Shown here one piece after another: positions 23,201-33,699 of a DNA stretch of 64,000 nucleotides. Numbering within the stretch: the stretch's first letter is position 1; every line of letters starts with the position of its first letter. The translations under genes were made by a program, and so were the position numbers. The notes beneath the pieces were generated by a model. That model was not told the DNA's origin. It did no database searches and worked only from the letters and a program-made list of their open reading frames with translations. This DNA comes from Angiostrongylus vasorum (lineage: Eukaryota; Nematoda; Chromadorea; Rhabditida; Metastrongylidae). Location: contig JADANN010000461.1 in the NCBI GenBank assembly GCA_018806985.1, positions 3,061,276-3,125,275 of the forward strand. Reading direction: 5' to 3'.

Positions 23201-26200
23201 GTATTGTTGTTGGTGAAGATCGCGCTATGATGTATCTCTTGTAGAAAGTACAAACACATGAGTTCCGTTACAACTTCTGGCATATTGTGCGCTTAGAATA
23301 GACAATTCAGCCGCCGATGGGCATTCTCTCCAGTTCTTTCTGTAGGGTGCAAAAAAATTAGATGTCGTCGAGGATCTGTTTAGCTTCAAGGCTGAGTTAC
23401 GATAGAGTTTATTGTTTGGTTCCAATATCTTGTGATGTTTTTCGTTGATAACGATCTATTTACGTCAACGATGAGTCACATAGAAGGTTATCGAACGATG
23501 TCCAGAACTGTTTACAATGTGTCAAGATAGAAGAACTGTAAACCGTAGATGAGAGCCTAAGTTTTGTGTAATAACTATGATGATAGCAAGAGAAGCTTTT
23601 GGGCTAAAGTTATAAGTCTTTGATGATTCATTGTGATTTTGACCACAGCGCAGCCTAACTGCGTTCAATGGCGATTTGTGCCCCCAAATCAGTTCCGTTG
23701 ATGGGTGATTGCTGTTGGCACCGTTAGGGTAAAAGACACTGGCTTAGAGAAGAACAAAACAAGGACCTTAGTGGTGCCACGGGTAACAGGTGCGCCTCCT
23801 GAAAGGGCAATTGAGGGTTCGAATCTGACCTAGGGTTCGTTTTGAGATACCTCAGCATCATTGTATTGTCTCTCTGACGATTTTTTCTCTAGATTTTCGC
23901 TTTTTCTACGTTCAAGTAGTCTTATATCTTGCTAGAGTGTATTCTGAAACACTAGACATCAGTACTTTGTATAGCTGGACGGAGCGAGGGTACCAACCAG
24001 GCGGGAAAGCATCACTGATTCAATGAATAGTGGAAAAATGTAAGCCAACGTGTTCAACTAACACTTGGTCCGTATGACGACATCAACTATAACCAAGAAG
24101 ATCAGCACTGCGCTTTGGGCACATGCTTCTACTAAATGGACAATGCGGTTCAGCATGAAGCGCTTTGACTACATCGACGCATGAGTTGCGAAATTTTGCA
24201 ACGATCTGAAATTCCGAACGCTTTTGGTAAGTACTTCGGTAGAGAGGTCCAGCTATGTCTAGACTCACAGCACACGTGAAATGAACACATTCGGTTTTGA
24301 CAAATTCAAAGTTGACCGGATCGTGGACCAGTTGTGCGGAACGTGAGGGAACCGTTAGGATTTTTCCGCATTCTCTTTTCTTGTTTTTCATCAAAATACT
24401 GCGAAATTTAAATTGTATCAAGTAAACAGCAAAGAAGGGATCAAACGATGTAGCCACCCAAATGAGGGAATTTGATGCATGTAGAAGAACACCAATAGTT
24501 TGTTCTTGGGGCTTTATACTGAAGCCTTTTCTAGTCTCCAATTTTTTTCCTCAGAAAAATTCCTCTTATGAGGCTTATCTCGCTGTCAGATTCCGAGCCA
24601 CTTTCTATTTCAGCAACAAATAATCGAAAGCGATGTGCCGAAGTGATGGAAAAAGCCAAAGACCAACACCCATGGTTCGGCATGGAACAGGAGTATACGC
24701 TACTCGATGTGGACGGGCATCCGTTCGGTTGGCCGAAGAATGGATTTCCCGGACCTCAGGGTGAGTTGTGCTGTAGTACTTTATTGTAGGTACTGAACAT
24801 CCTGCTTCGAACGAATTTGCGCCATCATTACGCTATCGAAATTCGACCATTCTCGAACTGCAACAAAAGCTTTTGTGCTCGCTGCAAAACAGTTCGCTAG
24901 TAACTCCCACGTCCGACTTTCTATTAACCTCGGCATTGATTGAATAGTTCTTTCTATTTCTATTTACCAAACACGAGGTGTTTTTTTATTTTTTTTTATT
25001 TATTTACGTACAAGCTGACGTTTCGGCAGATTTCGCCTTCCTCAGAGTCTGGAAAGGTCAAGTTGACTGCAATCTACACGGTCAAACGCCTCCATAACCA
25101 AACAGAGAAAATGTTGAACCAAAATTTCAATCACATTGAACACAGAGCCTTTGCACACTCACCGCTTTCTATGAGTCTTCCTCTAAATATTTCACGTGGA
25201 GGCCAATCGCACAGAGTTCACATGTTCACGTAATGTAATGTAATGTAATGTAATGTAATGTCACGTTCACGATTACATGTGAACTATGTGCGGTTGGTCT
25301 CCACGTGAAATATTTAGTGGAAGACTCATAGAAAGCGGTGAGTGTGCAAAGGCTCCGTGTTCAATGTGAATGGAATTTTGGTTCAACATTTTCTCTGTTT
25401 GGTTATAGAGGCGTTTGACCGTGTAGATTGCAGTCAACTTGACCTTTCCAGGCTCTGAGGAAGGCGAAATCCGCCGAAACGTCAGTTTGTACGTAAATAA
25501 GTAAAGAAATAAAATAACACCTCGTGTTTGCTAAACAGAAGTAGAAACAATTCACTAGAGTCTCTAATGACACTGTAGGATTCACTGTGATCTCTCTTTT
25601 AATTTAATTCCGTTATAAAAAAGATCAAATATTTCCCGAAAACGGAAGGACTTTGGGATTTTGAGATTTTTGCTTGAAAACTAGATAACTCTGTTACTTG
25701 GTTCTGTCACAGTTCTCTTCAGGACCATACTACTGTGGTATTGGAGCGAATAAAGTCTACGGTCGTGACATAGTCGAAGCACATTATCGCGCCTGTTTAT
25801 ATGCTGGCATCAACATCTCTGGTACAAATGCTGAAGTTATGCCTGGCCAGGTGACCAGCCGTACCTTTAGTCCTAAAACGAAATATGGTTCAACCTATAT
25901 GCATTGGTATCAGCGCACATATGGGTGCATCGAGTGTGCTGTTTGTACTCCTTTCAATTAGCACTCGTTCTGATTGTTTTCTCCTTCTCAAATAGTTTAT
26001 TTGTCATAGCTTTCATATTTGACCAATAGCTTACCTCGCACAAATATGGTCCAAAAAGTGATCAGCGAACACTTTCTCTGCGCTTAAGTAATTTGCAAAC
26101 GCTCTTCTTAAGACGAGTTTTTCAATCCACATCCTGTGCGGCGAAATATTACACGTGGTCCCAAGCAGCCAAACAAAATTGGTCCTTGCAGAGAATACAC

Positions 26201-29132
26201 TAGCTTCGTTATTTTAATTCTGTATGGGGTAGAGCAATGGAGCTCTCTTATGTGAAAGACCTACGTAGCGCGTCTCCACATGGCGAACAGGAGGTTGAAC
26301 GTGGAAAAAATGGGGGTAGCTGTCTGCTTGACACGGATTGGGGAAGAATCTCCTAGTATATCTTCCATTTGAATTCACTTCTGCCTTATAACCAACCACG
26401 TTCATCGACACATTCATGGATGTTCCTGCAGAACGCTTATATTAGCTCAAAGGATCACAATCCAATTGTTAGAACTACATGGGAGGAGGTTTATGTTCAC
26501 TTCCAACAAACAGCCTCACGTTCGCCTCATCGCAGTCAAACAAGCTACCCTAGAATATAACTAGTTTTCACGAGGGCTATTTGCGAGTGTTTTGTCGTGA
26601 GAAACGGCAAATGTAGAGAGTCTGTTGTGAAATGTGGTGCTTTTCGGGTTCTGTCCACATTCCCATCACATTGTACCTGCCTAGTGGGCATTTTTTACCC
26701 TCGTTGTGGAGATAGATGGAAACTTCACTGGTATGCAGTAGAGTTATTTTAATCCTTGATGGTATTGCAGATGCTGCAAATGATACCTTTATTAATATCA
26801 CATTATACCTCGAAGCCGTTAAACTGACTACTTAAAGTGTATGGTTTTGATTAAAATTGCCAGTGAGACTGTTTCCCATGACAGAGAATAATCCCAGCGT
26901 TTTAATCGTTCATTTATTTATTCTAGAACTTCTTCAGCAATTAAAACGATTTCAATGATAACGCCAGCGGATTTTCAGTGGGAATTCCAAGTGGGCCCAG
27001 TTGAGGGCGTCGCGATGGGTGACCAGCTGTGGATGGCTCGTTTCCTCCTACATCGAGTGGCCGAAGAGTTTGGCGTAGTTGCTTCACTTGATCCTAAACC
27101 AATTAAAGGTGAAATGTGACTTCATTAGGTGGTCAACTAAGAAAACGTTTTCAGAGTACGCTTCGGGCAAATTTTATTAGCCCTTAAAAGTTGGGATTAG
27201 AAAGTTTCGAGCAGACCATTAAAAATAGAAATGAAACAGTTGTCTTCAAATATCTTGCGGTCCAATCTCATTGAATAACAAATTTAGTTCAGAAACTATT
27301 TCTCAGCCCACTAAATTAATTAAGATGTATTATGAAACACCAAGGTGTCCGCGTAGCCCAGTGCCTAGAAGTGCCCTGCCATGCAAACATAGTCAAGTTG
27401 AGTTTATCTCGTGCATCGGCAAATTATGCCTTGTATGAGAAGACAGGAGCCCTGAATTTTATATCGGTGGGCCTCCGCAAAACACTGTATAGGATAAATA
27501 TGCATTCAGTCGTCGTTTAAGATCCAGCTGAGTGCATGACGCATTTTCAAGGAAGCGCCGAACGTTTTATTCTTTTATCCACTTTGTTAAACACTGTATT
27601 AAAGTCATTAGTTGAAAATCAATCCGACATTTTCATCTTTATTTCACTATCCGATCGGGCGGAGGAAATTTTCATCGGTAAGAAAAGGTGAAAATCCGCC
27701 AGCATAGGGAATAAGTCCTATGCAAAATGTAGAACCGTCTTCTTGCCGAGAATCTCGACTGCTGAGGAACACCGTCGCGAAGTCTCGAAGTGGACATACT
27801 CAAGCTACTCAAGGACGTTTCATAGCTCATCAGTCCTACTGGTAGCATGAAGGAATGTTACGGTTGCTTGGCTTTCTAAGAGCGCCGTACTTGTTGGCAA
27901 GGTAGGACAGCCATCCTTCGCCGTCCGTTACAAAAGTTCACTAAGGCCTTATTTCTTTGCGTGCGCAACAACAAGGTGGGAAGAGCGGTACAAGTATACT
28001 TCAGTCCACACCTTTCAAACTGCGTGGAATCACCGGAAATCGCAAAAGCTATTAGAATAATAAGAAGCAACTTATTTTCTGAAGTGTTGCACGAATTGTT
28101 CACCTTTTCTTTACTGCCTATTACAGTTTTTACGGCGGGGTATTTTGTGTACTACAACCACAATGACGTTAAGATATTTGCAAAACTCTGGACCGCTGCT
28201 ACCTACGGTGGGGAACGAACGCGCTGTAACCTTTTCCGGAGGCTAACGCGCTCACCACCACACCATGCAGGTCCTTCGTTTCACCTGTCTCTCAGCTACT
28301 TCTATCGACCAGTGCCATGAAAAAGTTAACAGTATGATTTCGACTAAAGCATCCAGCATAGCTGTGTTCATTGCCGATTCGTGCTCCTCAGATCAATCCC
28401 GTTGACGGGTGATCGCTGATGGCACTGATCGATAGAACTAGCTGGGAGACAGGCGAAACGAAGAACCTGCATGGTGTGGTGGTGAACGCGTCAACTCCTG
28501 GAAAGGATAACAGCGCGTTCGTTCCCCACCGTAGGCACCTACGGTCCAGAGTTTTGCGAATATCTCAGCATCATTGTGCTTGTTGCACTAATTTTTTATA
28601 AACCCAGCAAATATTTGGAAAAATAAGTACGAGTAAATAATAGTAAACAAGTGGAGTATAAAGTGAAATATTAGTAGTTCTTGAAAAGTCGTTCTCTGAT
28701 TTCCACACTTTTGCTTCCTACCTCAGCCACTGAGACATTTACTTCAGAAAATCTCCAATTGCTAATGACATCAGCAAAAAGCCGAACACTGCTAGCATCT
28801 ATAATATTCCTCACAAATTATCAAGAATTTTCGGTTTAAAAGATAAGGAATAGAAGGTTTGGATAACTAGCTATGTTCGACCAATCTCTTAAAGATTCCT
28901 TGCGAAACCTTCTTCCACTTGCAAGTCTGCTCTCAAAGTGAACACGTATTTGACTTTTACGACTTCTACATTGGTCCTACAGTAGCCTGAATGAGTCACT
29001 CAGTGAAGAAATCAACGCTTTACTTTTCATGAGGGACTTTGATATTAGCTAACTATCTTGGAAAGCAGGGTTTGTTCGGAGCTGTAAAGTTGAACATGGC
29101 GATTAAAGGGAAAGTAATGTAGTTGAACCAAG

Positions 29133-29186
<54 letters not shown>

Positions 29187-30514
29187 TATATATATATATA
29201 CTTTTTTATACTTCTTTTACAAAGGAGCCTTCTAAACGATGTAAAAAATAAAAACGGGTACTAAAATGGCTAGACTGGAGATTTTGACCTTCAGGAGACT
29301 GGAACGGAGCAGGTTGTCACACAAACTTTTCCACAGCTTCCATGCGTGTTCCTGGTGGAATAAAGTGAGTTTTGTGGAATTCTGTTCGAAGATTTATCTT
29401 CTTCAGTCTTCCAATTGAATGGACTAGACCGTTTCTCTTGTTGAACGAACTTTATAAAGTTCCTTTTATTACAATTAGAACTTGATTATAGTGACATCAT
29501 GACGGCAATCAATAAGTTGTCATTAGTACATCAGCAACACATCGCTTACTACGATCCCCATCTAGGAAAGGTTTCTTCTACACTTGCTATTTCCCTTCAT
29601 GCGACTTTAGTTTCACATATGTTCTTTTTATTTTGTTGTGCCTAAGAGAATTCAGTAATGTTAAGGACAATGAGCGTCGACTAACTGGACTTCATGAAAC
29701 GGCGAAGATCGACCAGTTCTCTTATGGTGTCGCTTCAAGAGCCAGTTCAATCAGAATTCCACGTCAAACTGACAACGATGGCTATGTACGTAATATAATT
29801 TGATATTTATTTAGTAGAATGTAGAAGCTCAACTTCTAAGCCGGACTTTCCTCAACTTCCAGCAATTTTTGAAGCAGTTTATTTCCCTCATTGGTTTAGC
29901 TCCTCATTATGCTAGCGTATTTGTCTTCGAAAATTCCTCATAGTGGCATAGTGGTGATTTTCAACAAGTTATTTAGCTCTGGAAGTATCCCTGTACTCTG
30001 CTTAATATCCCTAAGCGTAAAAATGTTTGCCGTTGACCGATTCTTTAGCGGCGCGCAATGAATTCCACTCCACTATTAGCACTGTAGACGATGTTCACTG
30101 CAGATTGAATGCATGTTTGGTCTACACGATGTTTTTGGTCTCTTGACGATGCGTCAAGTCAGTGTCTTTATCCCCGCAAATAAGCCTGGGACGAAACTGT
30201 GAACTACGAGGGGATGGTAGCATGGTTTATCTCTCCGTGGGTCGAAGCAACAACATGCCAATTGCAGGATACCTCTGACTACTACGCTACACCCGGCTAT
30301 GTTTACTGGCTTATGCTTGTTTTGTTACAACGAATACCATGATCTCAGCAAGCTGCTACTGACGTTTCAGGGTTATTTCGAGGATCGACGACCCTCATCG
30401 AACTGCGACCCGTACAATGTGATCGCAGCACTTGTACGTACCGTGTGTCTAGATGGTGATGATCGGAAACTCTCACTCATATACGTGCCGACAAGTGCTG
30501 GACAACAACCCTAA
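17300..30514 (+). CDS. gln: Glutamine synthetase (GSII type), complete, nine exons
   Basis: Exons: 17300-17468, 20302-20463, 24614-24760, 25723-25850, 26979-27108, 29295-29364, 29492-29570, 29666-29785, 30371-30514. They join in frame to 382 aa, the usual eukaryotic GS length. The enzyme makes glutamine from glutamate, ammonia and ATP, mostly in the cytosol as a decamer. Visible landmarks: WNFDGSS (61-67), the metal-binding Glu pair in GMEQEY (E135, E137), [12 protein letters not shown] (E197, E204), [12 protein letters not shown] (H254), GLHET (E306), the substrate Arg segment [10 protein letters not shown] (320-328) and [15 protein letters not shown] (336-350). All expected active-site residues are present. 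Introns are long (up to 4.1 kb) and hold SINE-A, SINE-B and PLE copy D. Exons 7 and 8 need acceptors ATTATAG and TTAAG; acceptor-like TTAG and TTCAG lie 13 and 10 bases upstream and would give early stops. C. elegans has several gln genes; I cannot say which this matches. Confidence 0.95.
17651..17905 (+). repeat. SINE-A, internal deletion
   Basis: Head GCGTGTAGCGCAGTGATCAG, core GTCGGCAAATTGGTACCAG, tail GATCAACGCCAAGAGCTTTATC. It lacks about 15-20 bases around the CATTGTAAAGGCCAGATA segment found in other copies. Lies in intron 1 of the glutamine synthetase gene, sense orientation. Confidence 0.75.
18330..18600. repeat. Degenerate repeat with hammerhead-like segment
   Basis: On the - strand there is AGCUCUGAAGAAGGUGAAAGAG followed by CCGAAACCUC. 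The boxes CUGAAGA and GAAA are kept, but the cleavage context GUC has become CUC. The flanking sequence resembles 32,340-32,570 (ACAGTTCTGGAC, then TTGACAACAGTTTG against TTGACAACAATTTG). Probably old relatives of the PLE terminal repeats. Confidence 0.4.
19015..19205. repeat. SINE-B with collapsed left arm
   Basis: A short antisense outer end (AACCACAATGATTCTGAGG) is fused directly to the sense arm (GACAGGCGAAACGAAGGACC ... GCGTTCGTTCCCCACC ... CAGCATCATTGTGGTTG). The centre and most of the left arm have been deleted, but both outer ends of the foldback survive. Confidence 0.75.
19620..19895 (+). repeat. SINE-A, diverged copy
   Basis: Head CATATGGCATAGCGACGAGG, B-box-like TGATTCGATCTCG, core GGTCGACAAAATTTGGTACC, tail TGATCAACACCAGAAGC. 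In intron 1 of the glutamine synthetase gene. Confidence 0.6.
23645..23865 (+). repeat. SINE-B, diverged subfamily with a good B box
   Basis: Centre CTAACTGCGTTCAATGGCG and GTTGATGGGTGATTGCTG, then the arm with AGTGGTGCCACGGGTAAC and GAGGGTTCGAATCTGACC (close to the Pol III B-box consensus), ending CCTCAGCATCATTG. In intron 2 of the glutamine synthetase gene. Confidence 0.65.
24083..24541 (-). other. Unassigned open frame inside glutamine synthetase intron 2
   Basis: The - strand frame is open for 152 codons and does not begin with ATG. It has no motif I recognise with confidence; the stretch [11 protein letters not shown] recalls the start of retroviral-type integrase cores in Pao/BEL elements only weakly. 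Probably a transposon remnant or chance. Confidence 0.15.
25011..25051 (-). ncRNA. Hammerhead ribozyme motif H3 (PLE copy D, left)
   Basis: On the - strand: CAGACU / CUGAGGA / A / GGCG-AAAUC-UGCC / GAAAC / GUC / AGCUUG. Boxes intact. Stem II ends in a G-U pair. Stem I has one A-C mismatch, so activity may be reduced. Antisense to the glutamine synthetase gene. Confidence 0.7.
25449..25489 (+). ncRNA. Hammerhead ribozyme motif H4 (PLE copy D, right), sense in a gln intron
   Basis: CAGGCU / CUGAGGA / A / GGCG-AAAUC-CGCC / GAAAC / GUC / AGUUUG. All core bases are intact, stem II has four Watson-Crick pairs, and stem I pairs six positions with two G-U. It is on the coding strand of glutamine synthetase, 234 bp before exon 4, so it is transcribed in the pre-mRNA. 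Confidence 0.82.
27342..27592 (+). repeat. SINE-A, strongly diverged
   Basis: Head GTCCGCGTAGCCCAGTGCC, then ATCGGCAAATTATGCC, GTGGGCCTCCGCAAAACAC, ATATGCATTCAGTCGTCG and a final ...CGCCGAACGTTTTATTCTTT. The order of segments matches the family, with many substitutions. In intron 5 of the glutamine synthetase gene. Confidence 0.5.
28148..28588. repeat. SINE-B foldback repeat, best full copy
   Basis: Left arm GTACTACAACCACAATGACG through CTTTTCCGGAGGCTAACGCG to TTTCACCTGTCTCTCAGC; centre with AGATCAATCCCGTTGACGGG; right arm GGAGACAGGCGAAACGAAG through GTGTGGTGGTGAACGCG and GCGTTCGTTCCCCACCG to AATATCTCAGCATCATTGTG. Each arm is about 180 bp. In intron 5 of the glutamine synthetase gene. Confidence 0.8.
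29134..29200. repeat. (TA)n microsatellite
   Basis: Nearly pure TA dinucleotides with one interruption (ACTATA) near 29,186. It lies about 95 bp before exon 6 of the glutamine synthetase gene. Confidence 0.95.
30190..30298 (-). repeat. SINE-A, head end only
   Basis: On the - strand: CCGGGTGTAGCGTAGTAGTC (head), then the B-box-like GCTTCGACCC. The core and tail are missing or too diverged to see. In the last intron of the glutamine synthetase gene. Confidence 0.5.
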
Positions 30515-30727
30515 GTGTTCGCTATCGTAACCCTATCAGAACTTTTCATCATATCTCACTTATCGTGACTCGTTCCGCGTTGTAAATGATTCGTCGTGTA
30601 TCTTCATTTTTCACTTTTTTCTCGGTATTCAAGTCGTATGTCTTGTCACCCGAGATGTAGTATGTCCTGACCTGATAAAGTAGAGGTAGTAGTTTGATTT
30701 TTTGACTTGTATATATATTCGTAAATG

Positions 30728-30733
30728 AATAAA
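30728..30733 (+). terminator. Poly(A) signal of glutamine synthetase
   Basis: AATAAA 214 bases after the stop codon, in AT-rich sequence. It is the first exact AATAAA downstream. Confidence 0.7.
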
Positions 30734-31244
30734 TATTATGTAGCAACGCATATGTTTAATTCTGACTTTCACTGAACCTCGGTTTGAACCATCGTATTTC
30801 TGTTTACTGACAAACTTTTACGAGGTTGTTACACATCTTCATAGGTGTTTTGTTTTTTGTTTTAAAAGCAGTTGATAACGAACTCGTGTAAGCCCTTAGA
30901 TAAACTAAAACTTTTTATGAATGTTGTAATTCCAGCGATTCATAAGATTTTTGTTTTAAACTTCGCTAATGTACAACTTTATTTTGAATATGCTATTTTG
31001 TGGATTTGAAGCCAAACATCGACATCGTCGACAAAATTTCCTCTTCGTGAGTATTTTCACAACAAAATCCTAAATATGTATAGAACCAGTTTTTGGTCAA
31101 GACAAAGTAAAAGTTCTGATTTTCTATAGACCAGACTACAGTCAACCTTGAGTGTTCTCATCCACATCATTGTTACCTTCGGTAGTTACACTCCTACTCC
31201 CTTACTCACACAGTACTGGTTCTAGCTGTATGGTTAATTATTTA

Positions 31245-31520
31245 TTTTACCTATGTGGCTGAACAAACTGGTGAACACCCAAGTGGGATCGAACCCAACG
31301 CCCATGGCCCACCAAGCTTTCCATTCCTCCGGGGCTCAGCAAGTTGTTACCACACTTGTCCGGGAGGGTAGCAGCACTGGCTCGGTACATCTGTATGCCA
31401 CCCCGAGTCATTGTAAAGGCCAGATATGCATTCAATCACCTCCAAACGATGCTTAATAGGGTCGAATGCATGGCGCATTCCTCAGGGATTGGTCAAAGCC
31501 AAGAGTTCATCCTTTTTTAT
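31245..31520 (+). repeat. SINE-A with a clear B box
   Basis: Head CTATGTGGCTGAACAAACTG, B box AGTGGGATCGAACCCAACG, core CTCAGCAAGTTGTTACCAC, then CATTGTAAAGGCCAGATATG and the tail TGGTCAAAGCCAAGAG. Intergenic. Confidence 0.75.
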
Positions 31521-32189
31521 CCTTTACCCATGTTTGCTTTGCTAGGCGAGTTTGATGTTACAGGAACGTTTTTTTCACTCTTCTTACATCTCGTGTTGTT
31601 GACAGAATCTAGCGCAATACGACAGCAAAAACGTTCAAGTGTTTGGTTGCTGATTTTATTAAGCCTAAAAGTAGACTTTCGATGATATCAGTTGCCTTTA
31701 TCTAGTTATCTAAATGTATGATTCGTTTTCACATATTGTGTCGACTACAGTGCTTCTTTCATCCTCTTGATCGCCTTTTCCGCGAAGCACATCGGATTTT
31801 TGAGCTGATTCAGCTGTCACTTGAAGAGTTTGTCTGCCACATAAGCATCATTTAGTGGGGATGCTTGGTTGTGTTCGGTGCTCTGTCGAACCAGTAACCC
31901 TGCGTGTATTATTACACAGCATCGCTGAGCACTCAGGTTCTAGCCCCTCGACCTACTGCTACTATTATAATAATTATCAATGAAATTAATACTACCAGTA
32001 CTCCACAATGTCAACGTTTTATCTTTATTATTATCGGACACCAACATCAGATCAAAAAAAGTTATCATGTATTTCTTACTAAATGACCTTGTTGGGATAA
32101 GGCAAGGTTCTTAACACGCATCCTTGAATATTCTCGCCTGTGGTTTTTGCGAATTTGCCTTCTTTGAAGCCGGGAATTACCTAATGTAA

Positions 32190-32335
32190 ACTTGTCCGCC
32201 CTGTGGCAGACTCTTGCCAGGGTGACCTCGGGACTCCAAGGAAACGCAATGGCTAAACCAGCAACTCCGAAAAATAGAGAATATGTTGCGGCCTGCACAA
32301 TCACTGAGGACAGGCCGCCTAAGTGTCCAAGTAAC
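32190..32335 (-). repeat. Repeat C, partial inverted copy
   Basis: On the - strand: GGCGGCCTGTCCTCAGTGA, TGTGCAGGCC, GTTGCTGGTTTAGCCATTGC and GTCCCGAGGTCACCCTGGC match the start of the Repeat C family. Confidence 0.6.
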
Positions 32336-32869
32336 TAAGTACTCTGATTAATATTTTGGCGGTTTCGTCTTCTTCAGAGACACTATAATTCGATCCGAGT
32401 GTCCACAACCGTTCATTCTTGCCCTGCGGGTTTTCGTAATCGCATCGAGTCAAATCTAGAGTGGAGCACCTCTTGGTAACCTCACACGGCAACCCTTTTA
32501 CACACGACAGTTCTTGACTAGTTGTCCGTTGACAACAATTTGCTTTTACCTGGGAAAATCCGTACTACAGTCGACATTGTATTAGCTGGCACACAGAGAA
32601 GAAGGATAAAAAGAAGATTAAACGACTTTAACACTCCAGCCCAGAAAAGTCACATAAGAGTAGTCAGAGCCAGTAATAAAACACATTTGCTTGTTGCCAA
32701 GTTGTGTCAACATTTAAAAACCCTAGCAAGGCTCTAAAGACTTTAGCCCACTAAGCAAATTACCAGCCAAATAGAAGCTGTGTTGACCTAGCACGATCTT
32801 TCCTATTTATGAAGACGAGTCCATTCAAATCTTGTTGGATGGGCACAATGTATCTATTGAAGGGCAAAA

Positions 32870-33086
32870 CGTTACGCATTGACGAATCCACAGCGATATA
32901 CGACTGTATTCGTAGCATCTTAGAAGTGATGGAATGCACATATAATGATTGGCCATGGTCTACCAATATACCACATCAGTGCTTTCATCCTCTCAGAAAA
33001 GTCTGGCACCGATTTTTCGACGTCAGAGGGATGGACAGCTCTGCTAGTTTTCCATGCGGAATCGAACCAGCGCTATTCCAGTGTGT
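32870..33086 (-). repeat. SINE-A, diverged
   Basis: In + strand order: TTAGAAGTGATGGAATGCAC, TGGTCTACCAATATACC, CAGAAAAGTCTGGCACCG, GACGTCAGAGGGATGGACAG and TGCGGAATCGAACCAGCG. This matches the inverted family layout. It abuts Repeat C at 33,087. Confidence 0.55.
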
Positions 33087-33240
33087 ACTTGATACTTGAA
33101 CGGCCCGTCCTCACCAGTTGTGCGGGCGCCAGCGCAATCACCATTTTTCGGAGATTTGCTGGTTAAGCGAATATGGTTACCTGGAATCCCGAGGGCCGCC
33201 TGGCCGAAGTCTGCCCCAATTTCAGTGTATATCGCAGGTT
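33087..33240 (+). repeat. Repeat C, 5' part only
   Basis: TACTTGATACTTGAACGGCC, GAGATTTGCTGGTTAAGCG, CCTGGAATCCCGAGGGCCGC and TGGCCGAAGTCTGCCCC match the first 150 bases of the family; the rest is absent. Confidence 0.6.
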
Positions 33241-33335
33241 AACTTTAACCACTGTACCAAATATGGTTAATTCAAGTCTAGGCAAGCAAATATTTCCTAA
33301 TTTGGAGTCAATATCAATTTAACTGTGGAAGGATA

Positions 33336-33620
33336 GAAAAGGATAAAGCTTTCGGCGTTGATCAATCCCTGGGGTATGGGCCACACATTCGACTTCATTA
33401 AGTATCGTTGGAGGTGATTGATAACATATCTGGCCTTTACAATGACTCGCGGTGGCCTGCCGATGCATTGGGCCAGTGCTGCTCTATCCTCCCAGACAAG
33501 TCTGGTATCAATTTATCGACCCCGGAGGGATGGAGGGCTTGGTGGGCCACGAGCGCGGGGATCGATTCCACGTGTGTGTTGCAGTGGCGCCTCCAACCAC
33601 TGCGCCACACGCGCCCTTTT
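33336..33620 (-). repeat. SINE-A, well conserved
   Basis: Inverted full-length copy. Tail AAAGGATAAAGCTTTCGGCG, core CAGACAAGTCTGGTATCAAT then CCGGAGGGATGGAGGGCTTG, head CTGCGCCACACGCGCCC. Confidence 0.75.
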
Positions 33621-33699
33621 TAACTTTAGCTGTAGTTCTAAATAAAGCAGAATGGATATACCTATTTTGAGAGTATGTTGTTCATACTGAATGAAATAG

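Larger units (their letters stand above)
24905..25555. mobile_element. Penelope-like element copy D: arms-only palindrome
   Basis: The left arm (24,905-25,228) and right arm (25,262-25,555) are inverted copies of each other and of the outer arms of copy A. They share TTTACGTACAAGCTGACG, GACCTTTCCAG, GTTCAACATTTTCTCTG-like and TCTCCACGTGAAATATTTAG blocks. No RT or endonuclease coding remains. The centre is a run of about six TAATG units. A hammerhead motif sits in each arm. Lies in intron 3 of the glutamine synthetase gene. Confidence 0.85.

Noticed and set aside
29134..29200. TA tract as a promoter TATA region or origin
   Set aside because: It is a plain dinucleotide microsatellite inside an intron.
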